63,118 nt of DNA. Origin: Akkermansia muciniphila. GTDB taxonomy: Bacteria > Verrucomicrobiota > Verrucomicrobiia > Verrucomicrobiales > Akkermansiaceae. This document shows, in pieces, positions 8,048 to 17,513 of the stretch. The stretch's first letter is position 1; each line of letters starts with the position of its first letter. Position numbers and translations under genes: made by a program. The notes below the pieces were generated by a model that was given only the letters and a program-made list of their open reading frames with translations, made no database searches and was not told the DNA's origin. The DNA lies in NCBI GenBank assembly GCA_945860285.1, contig CAMAQB010000008.1:1-63118 (forward strand), in the 5' to 3' direction.

Positions 8048-10206
8048 GGCCTGGTCAGGGTTTCGTCGAGATTCAGCAAGACCGTGGCGACACCGGTCCA
8101 AGCGGCGGGAAGGTCGTTCGCATAACGGGTGCGCTGTTGCGCGAGGAAGTTCAGAAAACGTTCGCGTTCCTGCTCGTCCGGCCTGCGGCCCAGACAGAGC
8201 TGGAAGGACCGGTCCAGACGCGCGACGTCGTCCTGCGGCACTTCCGTGAGGATCCGCTGTGCCAGGGCGCGTGCGGTTTCGACGAAAATCGGATCGTTGA
8301 GGGTGACCAGCGCCTGGGTCGGCAGGTTTGCGGTGTTGCGGCGGGCGGTGCAAACGGCGCGTGCGGGGGCGTCGAGCAATTCCATGGTGGGGTGCAGTGC
8401 CATGCGACGCCAGTAAATGTAGAGGCTCTTGCGATGGAGGTCATCGCCCGTGCTGGTGGTCCACTTGCCCGGCAAATCGCGATCCTCCCAGTAGTTGTCC
8501 GGCTGCGGTGGAAAGACACTGGGGCCCGGCCCGGCAGGTTTCAGCAAACCGCTCACCGCAAGTGCCTGATCGCGGATTTGCTCGGCGGGCAGGCGCACGC
8601 GCGGCATGCACATCAGCCAGCGGTTTTGCGGATCCCTTGCGACAAGCTGCGGAGGAACGCGCGCCGCCTGCCGGTAGGTGGACGAGGTGACAATCAATCG
8701 ATGCATGGCCTTCATGTCCCAGCCGGACGAGACGAACTCACAGGCCAGCCAGTCGAGCAATTGCGGATGCGTGGGCCATTCGCCCTGCAGACCGAAGTCC
8801 GCGGGAGTGCGCACCAGACCGTGGCCGAAAAAACCCTGCCAGAAGCGATTCACAGCCACCCGCGCCGCCAGAGGGTTTTTTCCGCTCACCAGCCAACGGG
8901 CGAACTCCAGGCGGTTGGCCGGTTGCGCGTCGCCGGGCACGCCGAGGAATGCCGGAATTCCTGGCAAAACCTTTTCCCCCCGGGTGAGAAAATTTCCGCG
9001 CAGATGAACAAATGTCTCGCGCGGTTCGGAGCGTTCCTTCATGATCGGCGCCGAAAGTTTTTTGTTGTCCGCCGTTGTGATTTCCAAATGCGGTCCTCCT
9101 TGGGCAAATCCTTCACCGGAGTGTTCGATGTTGTTGAAAATCGCGAACATCCGGTAGTAGTCTACTTGGGATATCGGATCAAACTTGTGATCGTGGCATT
9201 CCGCGCATCCCACGGTGAGTCCCAGCCAAGCCGTTGCTGTGGTGTTCACCCGATCCGCCACGCCCTTGAGCCGGTATTCCTCGGCGGGATAGGTGTTGCC
9301 TTTTGCCTGAGGGGCATTGCGATGGAAAGCCGAAGCGATGCGCTGTTCGTTGTTTGCGTCCGGCAACATGTCGCCGGCAAGCTGATCGATGGTAAACTGG
9401 TCGAAGGGCTGGTTTTTTTGGATGGCGGAGATCAACCATTCACGGTAGGGCCAGATGTCGTGCGGCTTGTCGTCGGCAAACCCCCGGGTATCGGCATAGC
9501 GCGCCAGATCCAGCCAGTCCTGGGCGCGGCGTTCGGCATAGTCCCGCGTCGACATCAAGCGGTCGACGACCCGTTCATATGCCTCCGCCGAAGTATCCGC
9601 AAGAAATGCATCGATGTCCGCGATGGTCGGTGGCAGGCCGGTGAGGTCGAGGGTCACTCTCCGGATCAAAGTCGTTTTCTCCGCGGCGGGAGAAGGCGCG
9701 AGACCTTCTTGTTCCAATCGACTGAGAATGAAGTGGTCGAGAGGGTTTTTTGGCCAATCCGCCATTTTCACCGCTGGTGGTTGCGGACGCTGGGGCATGA
9801 CAAAGGCCCAGTGTGCGGCGTAAGGAGCGCCTTGTTCAATCCAGAGCTTGATCATCTGCTTCTGCGCGTCGCTCAGTGATCTGTGGCTATCCGGCGGTGG
9901 CATCACGTCATCCTGTTCCAAAGTGAAAATCCGCCGCAACAGTTCACTCTGGTCGGGTTGGCCTGGCACAACGGGGGCCAGGCCTGATTTGGCCAGCTTG
10001 ACCGATTCTTCACGCAGATCCAGCCGCAATCCGGATTTACGCGCCGCTTTATCAGGCCCATGACAGCGGAAACAGTTGTCTGCGAGGATCGGTCGGATGT
10101 CGCGATTGTAATCCAACTCGGCTGCCTCCGCCTGACCGCAGGGTCGAAAGGACAAAATCCACGCGGCGCATGCTGCAATTTTCAAAATGGAACGGGACAT
10201 CGACAT
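8044..10206 (-). CDS. PSD1 protein: planctomycete cytochrome c + DUF1549 + DUF1553
   Basis: 720 residues with an N-terminal signal peptide (about 1-28). Residues 33-95 are a planctomycete-type cytochrome c domain ([23 protein letters not shown], one CxxCH haem site, and a distal Met in DDVMPPP). DUF1549 follows ([29 protein letters not shown], then [12 protein letters not shown]), then DUF1553 ([49 protein letters not shown]). It is probably an extracytoplasmic c-type cytochrome that accepts electrons from a partner oxidoreductase; the DUF1501 protein encoded immediately downstream with a 4-bp overlap is the usual partner. Substrate unknown. Confidence 0.92.
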   Translation of the reverse strand: MSMSRSILKIAACAAWILSFRPCGQAEAAELDYNRDIRPILADNCFRCHGPDKAARKSGLRLDLREESVKLAKSGLAPVVPGQPDQSELLRRIFTLEQDDVMPPPDSHRSLSDAQKQMIKLWIEQGAPYAAHWAFVMPQRPQPPAVKMADWPKNPLDHFILSRLEQEGLAPSPAAEKTTLIRRVTLDLTGLPPTIADIDAFLADTSAEAYERVVDRLMSTRDYAERRAQDWLDLARYADTRGFADDKPHDIWPYREWLISAIQKNQPFDQFTIDQLAGDMLPDANNEQRIASAFHRNAPQAKGNTYPAEEYRLKGVADRVNTTATAWLGLTVGCAECHDHKFDPISQVDYYRMFAIFNNIEHSGEGFAQGGPHLEITTADNKKLSAPIMKERSEPRETFVHLRGNFLTRGEKVLPGIPAFLGVPGDAQPANRLEFARWLVSGKNPLAARVAVNRFWQGFFGHGLVRTPADFGLQGEWPTHPQLLDWLACEFVSSGWDMKAMHRLIVTSSTYRQAARVPPQLVARDPQNRWLMCMPRVRLPAEQIRDQALAVSGLLKPAGPGPSVFPPQPDNYWEDRDLPGKWTTSTGDDLHRKSLYIYWRRMALHPTMELLDAPARAVCTARRNTANLPTQALVTLNDPIFVETARALAQRILTEVPQDDVARLDRSFQLCLGRRPDEQERERFLNFLAQQRTRYANDLPAAWTGVATVLLNLDETLTRP

Positions 10207-10326
10207 CGGAAATGCAAGTCGAACGGCATGCGTGCGAGATTACCATACGCGTTGATCGACCTGATTTTATCGCGCTTTCCCACAAGCCCTCCGCGTCGGC
10301 GTGGCGCAAGAAGCGCGAAGCGAAAG

Positions 10327-13300
10327 TCATTTCAACGACAGCAGGAAGGCCTCGACATCGGCGATTTCCTGGGCTTTGAGAATGAGCCCCATCGGCGGCA
10401 TCGGCGAACTCCCAAGTTGTTGATAACCTTCGGCGAGAACCTTGTTCGGTTCTAGCAGGCTTTGCCGCAGGTATTCCGCATTGCGTCGCGCCGCGATGCC
10501 ATCCAGAGCAGGACCGACCGTGCTGCCCTTGCCGGCCAGCATGTGGCAGTTCACGCAGGCGGCGACCGGATGTTTCCAGAAAATCCCCTCGCCGCGTTTG
10601 GGGTCGCCCGCGACGACTTTTTCCTCAGCTTCATTCACAGGGATCAATTCCACCAGACTCACGTCGTCGAACCATGCTTCGCCTTTCGCCACGTGCAGCA
10701 TGTTGATGCTGGCGACAGGGCGGTTATGGCTGTTGAAGGTGGTCTGCACCTGCTTCCATCCGCTGTCCTTCCTTAGCAGCTCGGTCTGGGCCCGGCCAAT
10801 GTGGTCGTTCAAACTGACATTGCCCCTGAGTCCTGTTGCTTTGACCCATGCGGACAGTTTGTATTCGGTGTTGGGCTTCAGCGGCACATCCGCGAAAAAG
10901 CTCGTATCCGCATCGCCGCTGGTGATGCAGCGGAACGCATGGTTGCCGCCGTGCACAACATCGGCACCGCTGACAACCGACCATTTCGCTTCGGCGGTGG
11001 CCCGCAAATCATTGTAGTCACGGCGCTGCCAGCCTTTGGGAAAACCGTCCACGCCGATTTCTTCGAGACCAGGATTGGGCAGCAGATCCGGACCCTCCGC
11101 GAATTTCATCGACCCCGCATTGTGTTTTTTGGCGAGCAGGGTGAGCGCTTCTTTCAACCACTCGTCCTGCAAGTTGGCCGTGTCGGAACCAAGATGCTTC
11201 ACGAGCGTTTGAATGTCCTCGCTGGTTTCAAATTCCGCGAGCTTCACGAATGCCGCAAGGCGGGTGGTTAAATCGGGATCGGCGACAATCCCGGAACCGA
11301 AATACAAGGCCTGACTGCCGGCATCACTGCCCAGGGCGCGAACCGCGTTGCGGCGGAGTCGCGCATCCTTCGACAGCAGCGCGGCTTTGTGCGTTGGTTC
11401 ATCGAGCAGCTTCAGCCCATGCAGCGACCACAGCGCGTGAATCGCACCGACCGCGCGGTTTTCGGCGAGCACGAGTTTTTTCAGGGATGCCGCGCCATCG
11501 ACTTTTCCGCCCTCCACGAGGTTCTTCTGGGCGAGCAGCCGCCAACACGACACATCGTCATTCAGTGCGGCCACCAGTTGCGCGGCGGAGGCTGCGTTGA
11601 GCGATTTTTTCACCGGCTTCGCCTGATCCCAGACGATGCGATAGATACGACCGCGCGAATGATCGCGCAGCGGATTTTCGTGCGCACCACCCACTCCGGT
11701 TTTCGCGTTGTAACCGCCGTTCGCCACACTGGGGGTGGGATTGTGCTGGATGATGAAATTCTGCCAGTCCGCCACCCACACCGCGCCATCGGGGCCGACC
11801 TCAGCATAAACCGGCGAGGTCCATTCATCGGTGCTGGCGAACAGGTTCATCGCGTCAAATGCCTTGTAACCCGCGCCATCGGGGCGAACGTCCATCAGCG
11901 CGATGAGCTTGAGCGTGGGTTCGCACACCATCGCCATGCCTTGAAGCCGTGGCGGCAGGTTGTTCGAACGAATGAACGTCGCATTGCATGCCGCCGTGTA
12001 ACCACCCATGAAATCGACCTGACGCACGTTCGGCGTGATCGGATGGGCCGCGTCGACGACGTTGATTTTTTTTGCTGTCATGATTCGCGCGCCGGGAGGC
12101 ACAACGTTTGCCGGAATGCCTCCGTAAAAAATCGGCGCGCCATTCGCCGTGCCGCCAAACTGATCGCCCGCATCGTTCGCGCTCTGCGCCCAGGTGTTGT
12201 TGGTGAACTGATGGAGAAATTCCAGCGCGCTGCCGTCGGCCTTGAAGCGATAGGTGCCCATGCTGAAATGCAAAGGATTGCCCCCGACAGTTCCGTCGAA
12301 ACCATCGTATCCGACCGAGCCGTACAGCCAGTTGTCATGGCCGAATCGCAGGTTCCCCGCCTGGCCGTGTGTGTCGCCGATGCCCCATCCCTTGAGCAGT
12401 TCCTCGCGCGAATCCGCTTTGTCGTCACCGTCGGTGTCCACGAGAAAAAGAAACCGCGGGGGTTGGGAAACAATGACTCCGCCGCGAGCGAAGACCAGGC
12501 CGGTCGGAATGTTCAGCTTGTCGGCGAACACGGTGAATTTGTCGGCTTTGCCATCGCCATCCGTATCCTCGCAAATCTTGATGCGGTCGCCGCCGCTGCC
12601 GTCGGGATTGACGACGTGCGGATAATCACTGGTCTCGGCGATCCACAGGCGCCCCCGTTCGTCCCAGGCGAACGCAATCGGTTTGCCGATCTGCGGCTCA
12701 CTGGCAAACAGTTCGAGCCGGCAATCCGCCGGCACCTGCGTGCGCTCCATCGCACCCTTCACGGAAAAGGGCTCCTGAAACGTCAGCGGCTCGGGGCGCT
12801 TTTCATAATTGGCCACATGCGGACTTTTCTCGCGCTGTTCATTTTCGCGACTGCGGAGAAACACCTCCCACTCGCCCCTCGCTTTGTCGCCCACCGACCA
12901 GACGATCGCGTTGCGCAGCATCGTTTGAAAATCCGCATTCTCCCAGGTGCGCTGGTCATGGCCACTGGCGGTGTAGAATACCCGGCCTTTGCCCTGCTCG
13001 CGCACCCACGTCCACGGTTCGCGGTGCGCGCCTTCGACCCTCTCGGCCAGCAGCTTGCGACCCTGATCAATGATCTGGTCATGCACGTAGGTCTCGTCCC
13101 ACGTTTCATATTCGTTCACGCCAGTCATGACGGGATGGGCCTTGTCGAGAATTTCCGCTTTGAAAATGCCGGCTTGATGTTCCTTGAAACGTCCGCCCAG
13201 CAACGCGATAAACCGCGGATCATTGCCAAAACAGGCACTGGCACAATGGATCGGCAGGAAACCGTGACCGCTCTCGACAAAATCCCGCAGTGCCACAAAC

Positions 13301-13608
13301 TCCTCTGGTTTGATGGTGTCGTGGTTGGCGTAAAGCATCAAAGCATCGTAGTGACCGAGCGTTTCGGCATTCAGGCAATCGGGCTTGGTGAAATAGTCGA
13401 AGTAGATTGCCTCGCGACCCATGGCGCTCATCAGCAAGGGAACACAAGCGCCGCTGTCGTGGTGTTTGCTTTCGTGACCGAGAAACAATACGCGGAGAGG
13501 ACGCGGTTCCGCGGCTCCGGCGACAGTGGCGAGAAAGATCAGCCAGAGTGCGACGAGAACGCGATAGCGCTGGATGCCGGCAAGCGAGGAATAATGTATT
13601 GTTTTCAT
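10327..13608 (-). CDS. ThuA - PVC-type CxxCH dehydrogenase - cytochrome c multidomain protein
   Basis: 1093 residues, exported (hydrophobic segment 16-33, then AAEPRPLRVLFLGHESKHHD). Residues 38-250 are a ThuA/trehalose-utilisation-like glutamine-amidotransferase fold (YDALMLYANHDTI, HGFLPIHCASACF, ETYVHD). About 300-700 is the membrane-bound dehydrogenase propeller of Pirellula/Verrucomicrobium type (WIAETSDYPHVVNPDGSGGDRI, ICEDTDGDGKADKF, WADW-type blades). About 700-840 looks helical and HEAT-like (ARLRRNAVRALGSD). About 845-960 is a carbohydrate-binding-like beta domain (LLPNPGLEEIGVDGFPKGW). The last about 100 residues are a cytochrome c (VAACVNCHMLAG). A sugar or polyol dehydrogenase feeding electrons to the attached cytochrome is the likely role. 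The DUF1080 gene ends 41 bp upstream. Confidence 0.9.
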   Translation of the reverse strand: MKTIHYSSLAGIQRYRVLVALWLIFLATVAGAAEPRPLRVLFLGHESKHHDSGACVPLLMSAMGREAIYFDYFTKPDCLNAETLGHYDALMLYANHDTIKPEEFVALRDFVESGHGFLPIHCASACFGNDPRFIALLGGRFKEHQAGIFKAEILDKAHPVMTGVNEYETWDETYVHDQIIDQGRKLLAERVEGAHREPWTWVREQGKGRVFYTASGHDQRTWENADFQTMLRNAIVWSVGDKARGEWEVFLRSRENEQREKSPHVANYEKRPEPLTFQEPFSVKGAMERTQVPADCRLELFASEPQIGKPIAFAWDERGRLWIAETSDYPHVVNPDGSGGDRIKICEDTDGDGKADKFTVFADKLNIPTGLVFARGGVIVSQPPRFLFLVDTDGDDKADSREELLKGWGIGDTHGQAGNLRFGHDNWLYGSVGYDGFDGTVGGNPLHFSMGTYRFKADGSALEFLHQFTNNTWAQSANDAGDQFGGTANGAPIFYGGIPANVVPPGARIMTAKKINVVDAAHPITPNVRQVDFMGGYTAACNATFIRSNNLPPRLQGMAMVCEPTLKLIALMDVRPDGAGYKAFDAMNLFASTDEWTSPVYAEVGPDGAVWVADWQNFIIQHNPTPSVANGGYNAKTGVGGAHENPLRDHSRGRIYRIVWDQAKPVKKSLNAASAAQLVAALNDDVSCWRLLAQKNLVEGGKVDGAASLKKLVLAENRAVGAIHALWSLHGLKLLDEPTHKAALLSKDARLRRNAVRALGSDAGSQALYFGSGIVADPDLTTRLAAFVKLAEFETSEDIQTLVKHLGSDTANLQDEWLKEALTLLAKKHNAGSMKFAEGPDLLPNPGLEEIGVDGFPKGWQRRDYNDLRATAEAKWSVVSGADVVHGGNHAFRCITSGDADTSFFADVPLKPNTEYKLSAWVKATGLRGNVSLNDHIGRAQTELLRKDSGWKQVQTTFNSHNRPVASINMLHVAKGEAWFDDVSLVELIPVNEAEEKVVAGDPKRGEGIFWKHPVAACVNCHMLAGKGSTVGPALDGIAARRNAEYLRQSLLEPNKVLAEGYQQLGSSPMPPMGLILKAQEIADVEAFLLSLK

Positions 13609-13649
13609 CCTATGTTTGGCACGCGATCATGAGTCGATGCCTTTTGTGT

Positions 13650-14318
13650 CTACAAATTCCGGATGCGGATGTTGCGAAACCAGCACTTGTCCCCGTGATC
13701 GGTGAGCATGATGCGGCCCTTGCCGGGCGCGAAGCCCTGAAGTTTTTTGAATTTGCTTGCGGCGATCATTTTTTTCCATTCCTCCGTTGTGGTGTCGGCC
13801 TCGCACACCACTTGGCCATTCAGGAAGTGCTGGATTTTTCCGTCCCTCACGATCACCCTGCTACTGTTCCAATCGCCTGGCGGGTTCAAAGGTTTGTCCT
13901 TGGCCACTTCCTTGATGTCATAAATGCTCGCCGTGGTATGACTGCCGCCGCGCAGGCCGTCGGGATGACGTTTGTCGTCGATCATCTGATACTCGATGCC
14001 CAACCACGATTTGCCATCGACAGCCGTGACCCAGTATTTGACGCCGTTGTTGCCGCCTTCGGAAATTTTCCACTCCCACTCGAGTTCGAAGCTGCTGTAG
14101 TCCTTTTCGCTAACGAGGTTTCCACCTTCTCCATCGAGGATCAAATTTCCGTCTTCGACCTTCCAGCCTTTGCCCGGCGGTTTGCCGTCGGTTGTTGTCC
14201 AACCGTCCAGTGATTTACCATCGAAAATTTTCTCCCAGCCGCCATTCGGTTCGGCGGACATGCAGGGAGAACCTGCTAGGGACAGCGCGAGCGAAATTGT
14301 TAGCGCAAGAGAATTCAC
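13650..14318 (-). CDS. DUF1080 (3-keto-disaccharide hydrolase-like) secreted protein
   Basis: 222 residues with a signal peptide (MNSLALTISLALSLAGSPCMS). The rest is one DUF1080 jelly-roll domain: WEKIFDGKSLDGWTTTDG, GWKVEDGNLILDGEGG, FELEWEWKISEGGNNGVKYW, IEYQMIDDKRHPDG, and RVIVRDGKIQHFLNGQVV. The family has glucanase-like folds, and some members act on 3-keto-glycosides, which fits a block of extracytoplasmic sugar oxidation genes. The start codon overlaps the stop of the upstream lipoprotein gene by 4 bp (14315-14318), and the ThuA/dehydrogenase gene follows 41 bp downstream, so it is co-transcribed with both. Confidence 0.9.
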   Translation of the reverse strand: MNSLALTISLALSLAGSPCMSAEPNGGWEKIFDGKSLDGWTTTDGKPPGKGWKVEDGNLILDGEGGNLVSEKDYSSFELEWEWKISEGGNNGVKYWVTAVDGKSWLGIEYQMIDDKRHPDGLRGGSHTTASIYDIKEVAKDKPLNPPGDWNSSRVIVRDGKIQHFLNGQVVCEADTTTEEWKKMIAASKFKKLQGFAPGKGRIMLTDHGDKCWFRNIRIRNL

Positions 14319-14734
14319 GGTGACTGGCGCATGAGTTTGACCGGGCGGATGTTGCCGTCGGTGTTGTGCATTTTCCCTGACCAGGTGATCTGGCCGCGGT
14401 AGACCGATTTTTTCAAGGTGATCACCGCCGTTTGCACGGTCGGCGAGTATTCCGTCAATACCAGTTCGCCGCTGGCGGTGTTGTTTCCTTTGAGAACATA
14501 ACGAATCCCGGGGCCGACATCGGTATGATAGTAGTAGCCGTTCACGATGCCGTCAGCCTGCCAATCAAGAGTGAAAACGGCATCGCGCGTGCCGACCGTG
14601 CCGATGTAGGTTTGCGCCTTTCCGTAGATCGGTGGGTCCAGCGTCTCCGATTGCGTTGAGGAATCCGCAGCAGGAGGCGCGCAGGAGGAAAGAACCGATA
14701 TCAACAACAATGTGGCAATGGTTTGGGGCTTCAT
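14315..14734 (-). CDS. Small lipoprotein heading the degradation operon
   Basis: 139 residues from the ATG at 14734, chosen because it opens a clean lipoprotein signal: MKPQTIATLLLISVLSSCAPP, lipobox LSSC with Cys18. The mature part has an acidic, Ser/Thr-rich spacer and then a short beta-rich domain (YIGTVGTRDAVFTLDWQADG, GYYYHTD, YVLKGNN, ITWSGKM). I recognise no named family. It overlaps the DUF1080 start by 4 bp and is the first gene of the minus-strand block, so its upstream region (14735-14819, shared with the divergent DUF2452 gene) probably holds the operon promoter. Confidence 0.7.
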   Translation of the reverse strand: MKPQTIATLLLISVLSSCAPPAADSSTQSETLDPPIYGKAQTYIGTVGTRDAVFTLDWQADGIVNGYYYHTDVGPGIRYVLKGNNTASGELVLTEYSPTVQTAVITLKKSVYRGQITWSGKMHNTDGNIRPVKLMRQSP

Positions 14735-14819
14735 AGATGGATCAGAGTGTGAACTGGTTTTACTCCGTAGGCGGCAGCCACGAAAGCATAAAATTGCGGA
14801 TTTGCATATTGGGTAAGTT

Positions 14820-15260
14820 ATGGCAGATTGGCGCACCTTTGCCATGACGGAACCGACCGAACAACCATCGCGCGCATTCATGCCCTATCCGGTGTCGACC
14901 CTGAGTCCGCCGATCATTCCGAACGACCTGAGCACGTTCAAATCGCGGGGCATCAGCCAGGTGCAGCGCGATTTGCAACAAAAACTGCGGGAACTGCGCG
15001 AACAATATTTGCAGGCGATCGATCATTTCAATTGGAACAAGCTGGTCTATGAGGCGTCGATCCAGTTCGAACCGGTGGTCGGTCAAACGTATCATCTTTA
15101 TGCGATGTCGCGCGGCAATGTGCTTTCGATGATCGAACCACAGGAGTGGCCCTATCGGCATCTGGCGTCGATCCGCTTGAACATCGACCGGCAATGGCAG
15201 ATCGAAGCCATCGGCACGGGGGTGGACGTTCAGGACTTGTTCGGCACCGTTCCGGCGTAA
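14820..15260 (+). CDS. DUF2452 domain protein
   Basis: 146 residues (start may instead be the ATG at 14844, giving MTEPTEQPS). The sequence follows the DUF2452 pattern: PYPVSTLSPPIIPNDL at the N-terminus, a long amphipathic helix (about residues 45-75, QVQRDLQQKLRELREQYLQA), then VGQTYHLYAMSRGNVLSMIEPQEW and a C-terminal SIRLNIDRQWQ. Members are small cytosolic proteins without known function. It is divergent from the lipoprotein/DUF1080 operon and 104 bp upstream of the antiporter gene. Confidence 0.8.
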   Translation: MADWRTFAMTEPTEQPSRAFMPYPVSTLSPPIIPNDLSTFKSRGISQVQRDLQQKLRELREQYLQAIDHFNWNKLVYEASIQFEPVVGQTYHLYAMSRGNVLSMIEPQEWPYRHLASIRLNIDRQWQIEAIGTGVDVQDLFGTVPA

Positions 15261-15364
15261 GCGCGGCGACATTGTGGATTTCCACATGAGCGGGAATTGA
15301 TCTTTCCTTTTGCCCGTCTTCTTTTCATCGTGATCGGGTGCTTCGAATCAATGAGACTGCGAAC

Positions 15365-17059
15365 ATGCTGGCGGCGGGGGTGGCTGACATCTCGCCGCTG
15401 TTCGCCTTGCTGACATTGATTCTGTTGTTGGCGGTGTTCGTTTCGCTGGTCCTGGCCCGTTTCAAACAAAGTTTGCTGGTCGGCTATTTTTTGTGCGGTA
15501 TCCTGATCGGCAACAGCGCTATTCCGGGATGGCTGGGAATCGACGAAAAGGGCATGATGATCACCAACTTCGCGGAGTTGGGCATTGTGCTGCTGATGTT
15601 CACCCTCGGCATTGAATTCTCCCTTCGCGAACTGCGCTATCTGTGGCGACTGGCCTTTTTCGGCGGAGGTCTGCAGGTGATGGTCACGATGGGAATCGCG
15701 GGAGCAGTGGCGCGCTGCTTCGGCATGCCCTGGGAGGAATGCCTGGTTCTCGGTGTGGTTTTCGCGCTCAGTTCGACCGCGGTATCGCTGAAGTCGTTTC
15801 AGGATCAGGGACTGTCGAACAACCCCGGCGCCAAAGCTGCGCTGGGCATCGCGCTGTTCCAGGATCTGCTGGTGATCGGCTTGTTCCTGATTCTGCCCGC
15901 GTTGTTCGGCAAAACCGCCCATCATCCTGGCAAGGAAATCGTCATTGCTTTGCTGAAAGGAGCCGGATTCCTGTTCGGCGCCGGATTGCTGGGAAGGTTC
16001 GGCATCAATCCCTTGCTGCACGCGGTGGCGAAAACCCGCAGCCGCGAGCTGTTCACGCTGACGATCATCGGCATGAGCGCCGGGGTGGCCTTCGCCGGTG
16101 GCGCGCTCGAACTGAGCCTGGCACTGGGCGCCTTTGCGGCGGGACTGATGGTCAGTGAATCGATCTACAGCCACCGGATCATGACCGACATCCTGCCCTT
16201 CAAGGATCTTTTCCTCACGCTCTTTTTCGTGTCGGTCGGCTTGATGATCGACATCCGCGAGGTGCTCGATCACTGGTGGATGATCCTGATCGGCACAGCA
16301 CTGATCTTCGTGGTGAAATTCGCGACTGTTTTCAGCATCGCCCGATTGCTGCGGCTGCCCCTGCGTCCGGCCCTGCTGGCGGCGGCCAGCCTTTCGAGCA
16401 TTGGCGAGTTCTCGCTGGTATTGATTCAAAAAACCAACCAGCTCCGACCGATGAATCCATTTCTCGAACAGATGATCCTGATCTGCACCGCGCTGGGCAT
16501 GGCACTGATTCCCGGTTCGATGGCGATGAGCGGTGTTTTCGCCACATGGCTGGAGAAAATCAAGTGGTTCCAGGACAGACGCACGACCCCGAAGTCGATG
16601 AGCTTTTCCCGGTCGATTCGGGAAATGCACGACCACGCGATCATCTGCGGATACGGTCCAGTAGGCAAACAACTGCACGAAGCGCTACTTTGCATCAGCG
16701 TGCCCTGTCTGGTGGTCGATCTCAATGCGGATACCGCGAGCGCCCTAACGAAAAATGGCCACAAAGTATTATTCGGCGACATCACTCACAGCGAGGCACT
16801 GGCTTTGGCGAATGTGAAAAAAGCGCGGCTGATTGCTTTCACATTTCCCAATGTCACCGCCACAAAGATCGCCATTCCCTTGGTTTTACAGGAAAATCCT
16901 GAGATCACCATTTTTGCGCGCGCCAAATTCTCCTTTGAAGCCATGGAGCTAAGACTACTGGGCGCCAGGGTCATCCACGATGAAAAGGAGAGTGCCGCTG
17001 CCATGGTGACCAAGGCCTTGGCAACTTATGAAGAAACGCCCTTGTCCGTCGCCGAATGA
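15365..17059 (+). CDS. CPA2-family cation:proton antiporter with TrkA-N domain (KefB-like)
   Basis: 564 residues from ATG 15365 (a GTG at 15338 would add 9 residues). About 12 membrane helices span residues 1-400, with the CPA2 signatures ILIGNSAIPG, LLMFTLGIEFS, FALSSTAVSLKSFQDQG and LALGAFAAGLMVSES. The C-terminal part (from about 425) is a TrkA-N Rossmann domain, IICGYGPVGKQLHEALL, with the NAD-binding GxGxxG and the acidic VVDLNAD strand end, followed by GDITHSEALALANV. This architecture is that of KefB/KefC/YbaL-like K+ efflux systems gated by a nucleotide or thiol ligand. No KefF/KefG ancillary gene is adjacent. A DUF1232 gene overlaps the 3' end. Confidence 0.92.
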   Translation: MLAAGVADISPLFALLTLILLLAVFVSLVLARFKQSLLVGYFLCGILIGNSAIPGWLGIDEKGMMITNFAELGIVLLMFTLGIEFSLRELRYLWRLAFFGGGLQVMVTMGIAGAVARCFGMPWEECLVLGVVFALSSTAVSLKSFQDQGLSNNPGAKAALGIALFQDLLVIGLFLILPALFGKTAHHPGKEIVIALLKGAGFLFGAGLLGRFGINPLLHAVAKTRSRELFTLTIIGMSAGVAFAGGALELSLALGAFAAGLMVSESIYSHRIMTDILPFKDLFLTLFFVSVGLMIDIREVLDHWWMILIGTALIFVVKFATVFSIARLLRLPLRPALLAAASLSSIGEFSLVLIQKTNQLRPMNPFLEQMILICTALGMALIPGSMAMSGVFATWLEKIKWFQDRRTTPKSMSFSRSIREMHDHAIICGYGPVGKQLHEALLCISVPCLVVDLNADTASALTKNGHKVLFGDITHSEALALANVKKARLIAFTFPNVTATKIAIPLVLQENPEITIFARAKFSFEAMELRLLGARVIHDEKESAAAMVTKALATYEETPLSVAE

Positions 17060-17495
17060 ATTTCCCGGACTTGCATTTGCGGTTGATACCGGACACAGTG
17101 CGTTTGTGAATTTGAAATCCGATTCCCATTGGTACTCCGCACCTCGTTTGTGGAGCAAACTTGCGCAGATCGCCGTAAAAGCGGGCGATAAGATTGTCGT
17201 CACCGCGCTGATTCTTTTCCACTGTTTGCAGGACAAGGAAACGCCGGCCTGGGCGCGCACGGTGATCATCGGCGCCCTCGGCTATTTGATATTGCCGGCC
17301 GACATGGTGCCCGACATCATTCCCGGTGCGGGGCTCACCGACGACTGGGGCGCGCTGGTCGCGGCACTGGGCACGATTTCGATGTACATTAAGGACGTGC
17401 ACAAACAAAAGGCCCGCGAGCAGGCGGATCGGTTGTTCTCGCGCCGGGTGCGCGCTTCCCCCAGGCCGGTGTTGACCGATGAAGGCTTGCAATAG
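17028..17495 (+). CDS. YkvA/DUF1232 family membrane protein
   Basis: 155 residues from ATG 17028, which overlaps the antiporter by 32 bp; an in-frame GTG at 17106 (VNLKSDSHWYS) is a good alternative and would remove the poorly conserved N-terminus. The family core is ARTVIIGALGYLILPADMVPDI followed by PGAGLTDDWGALVAALGTI, the DUF1232 signature, with one or two membrane segments. The C-terminus is basic and polar (HKQKAREQADRLFSRR). Function of the family is unknown. Its overlap with the antiporter suggests co-expression. Confidence 0.85.
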   Translation: MKKRPCPSPNEFPGLAFAVDTGHSAFVNLKSDSHWYSAPRLWSKLAQIAVKAGDKIVVTALILFHCLQDKETPAWARTVIIGALGYLILPADMVPDIIPGAGLTDDWGALVAALGTISMYIKDVHKQKAREQADRLFSRRVRASPRPVLTDEGLQ

Positions 17496-17513
17496 CAGAA
17501 CGTTGCAAACGAT

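Noticed and set aside
7897-9879. 660-codon plus-strand open frame opposite the DUF1501/PSD1 genes
   Set aside because: Antisense shadow in GC-rich DNA; no domain, Arg/Gly/His-rich, whereas the minus strand encodes full family proteins.
11389-13632. 747-codon plus-strand open frame
   Set aside because: Shadow of the ThuA/CxxCH gene on the opposite strand; no recognisable motifs.
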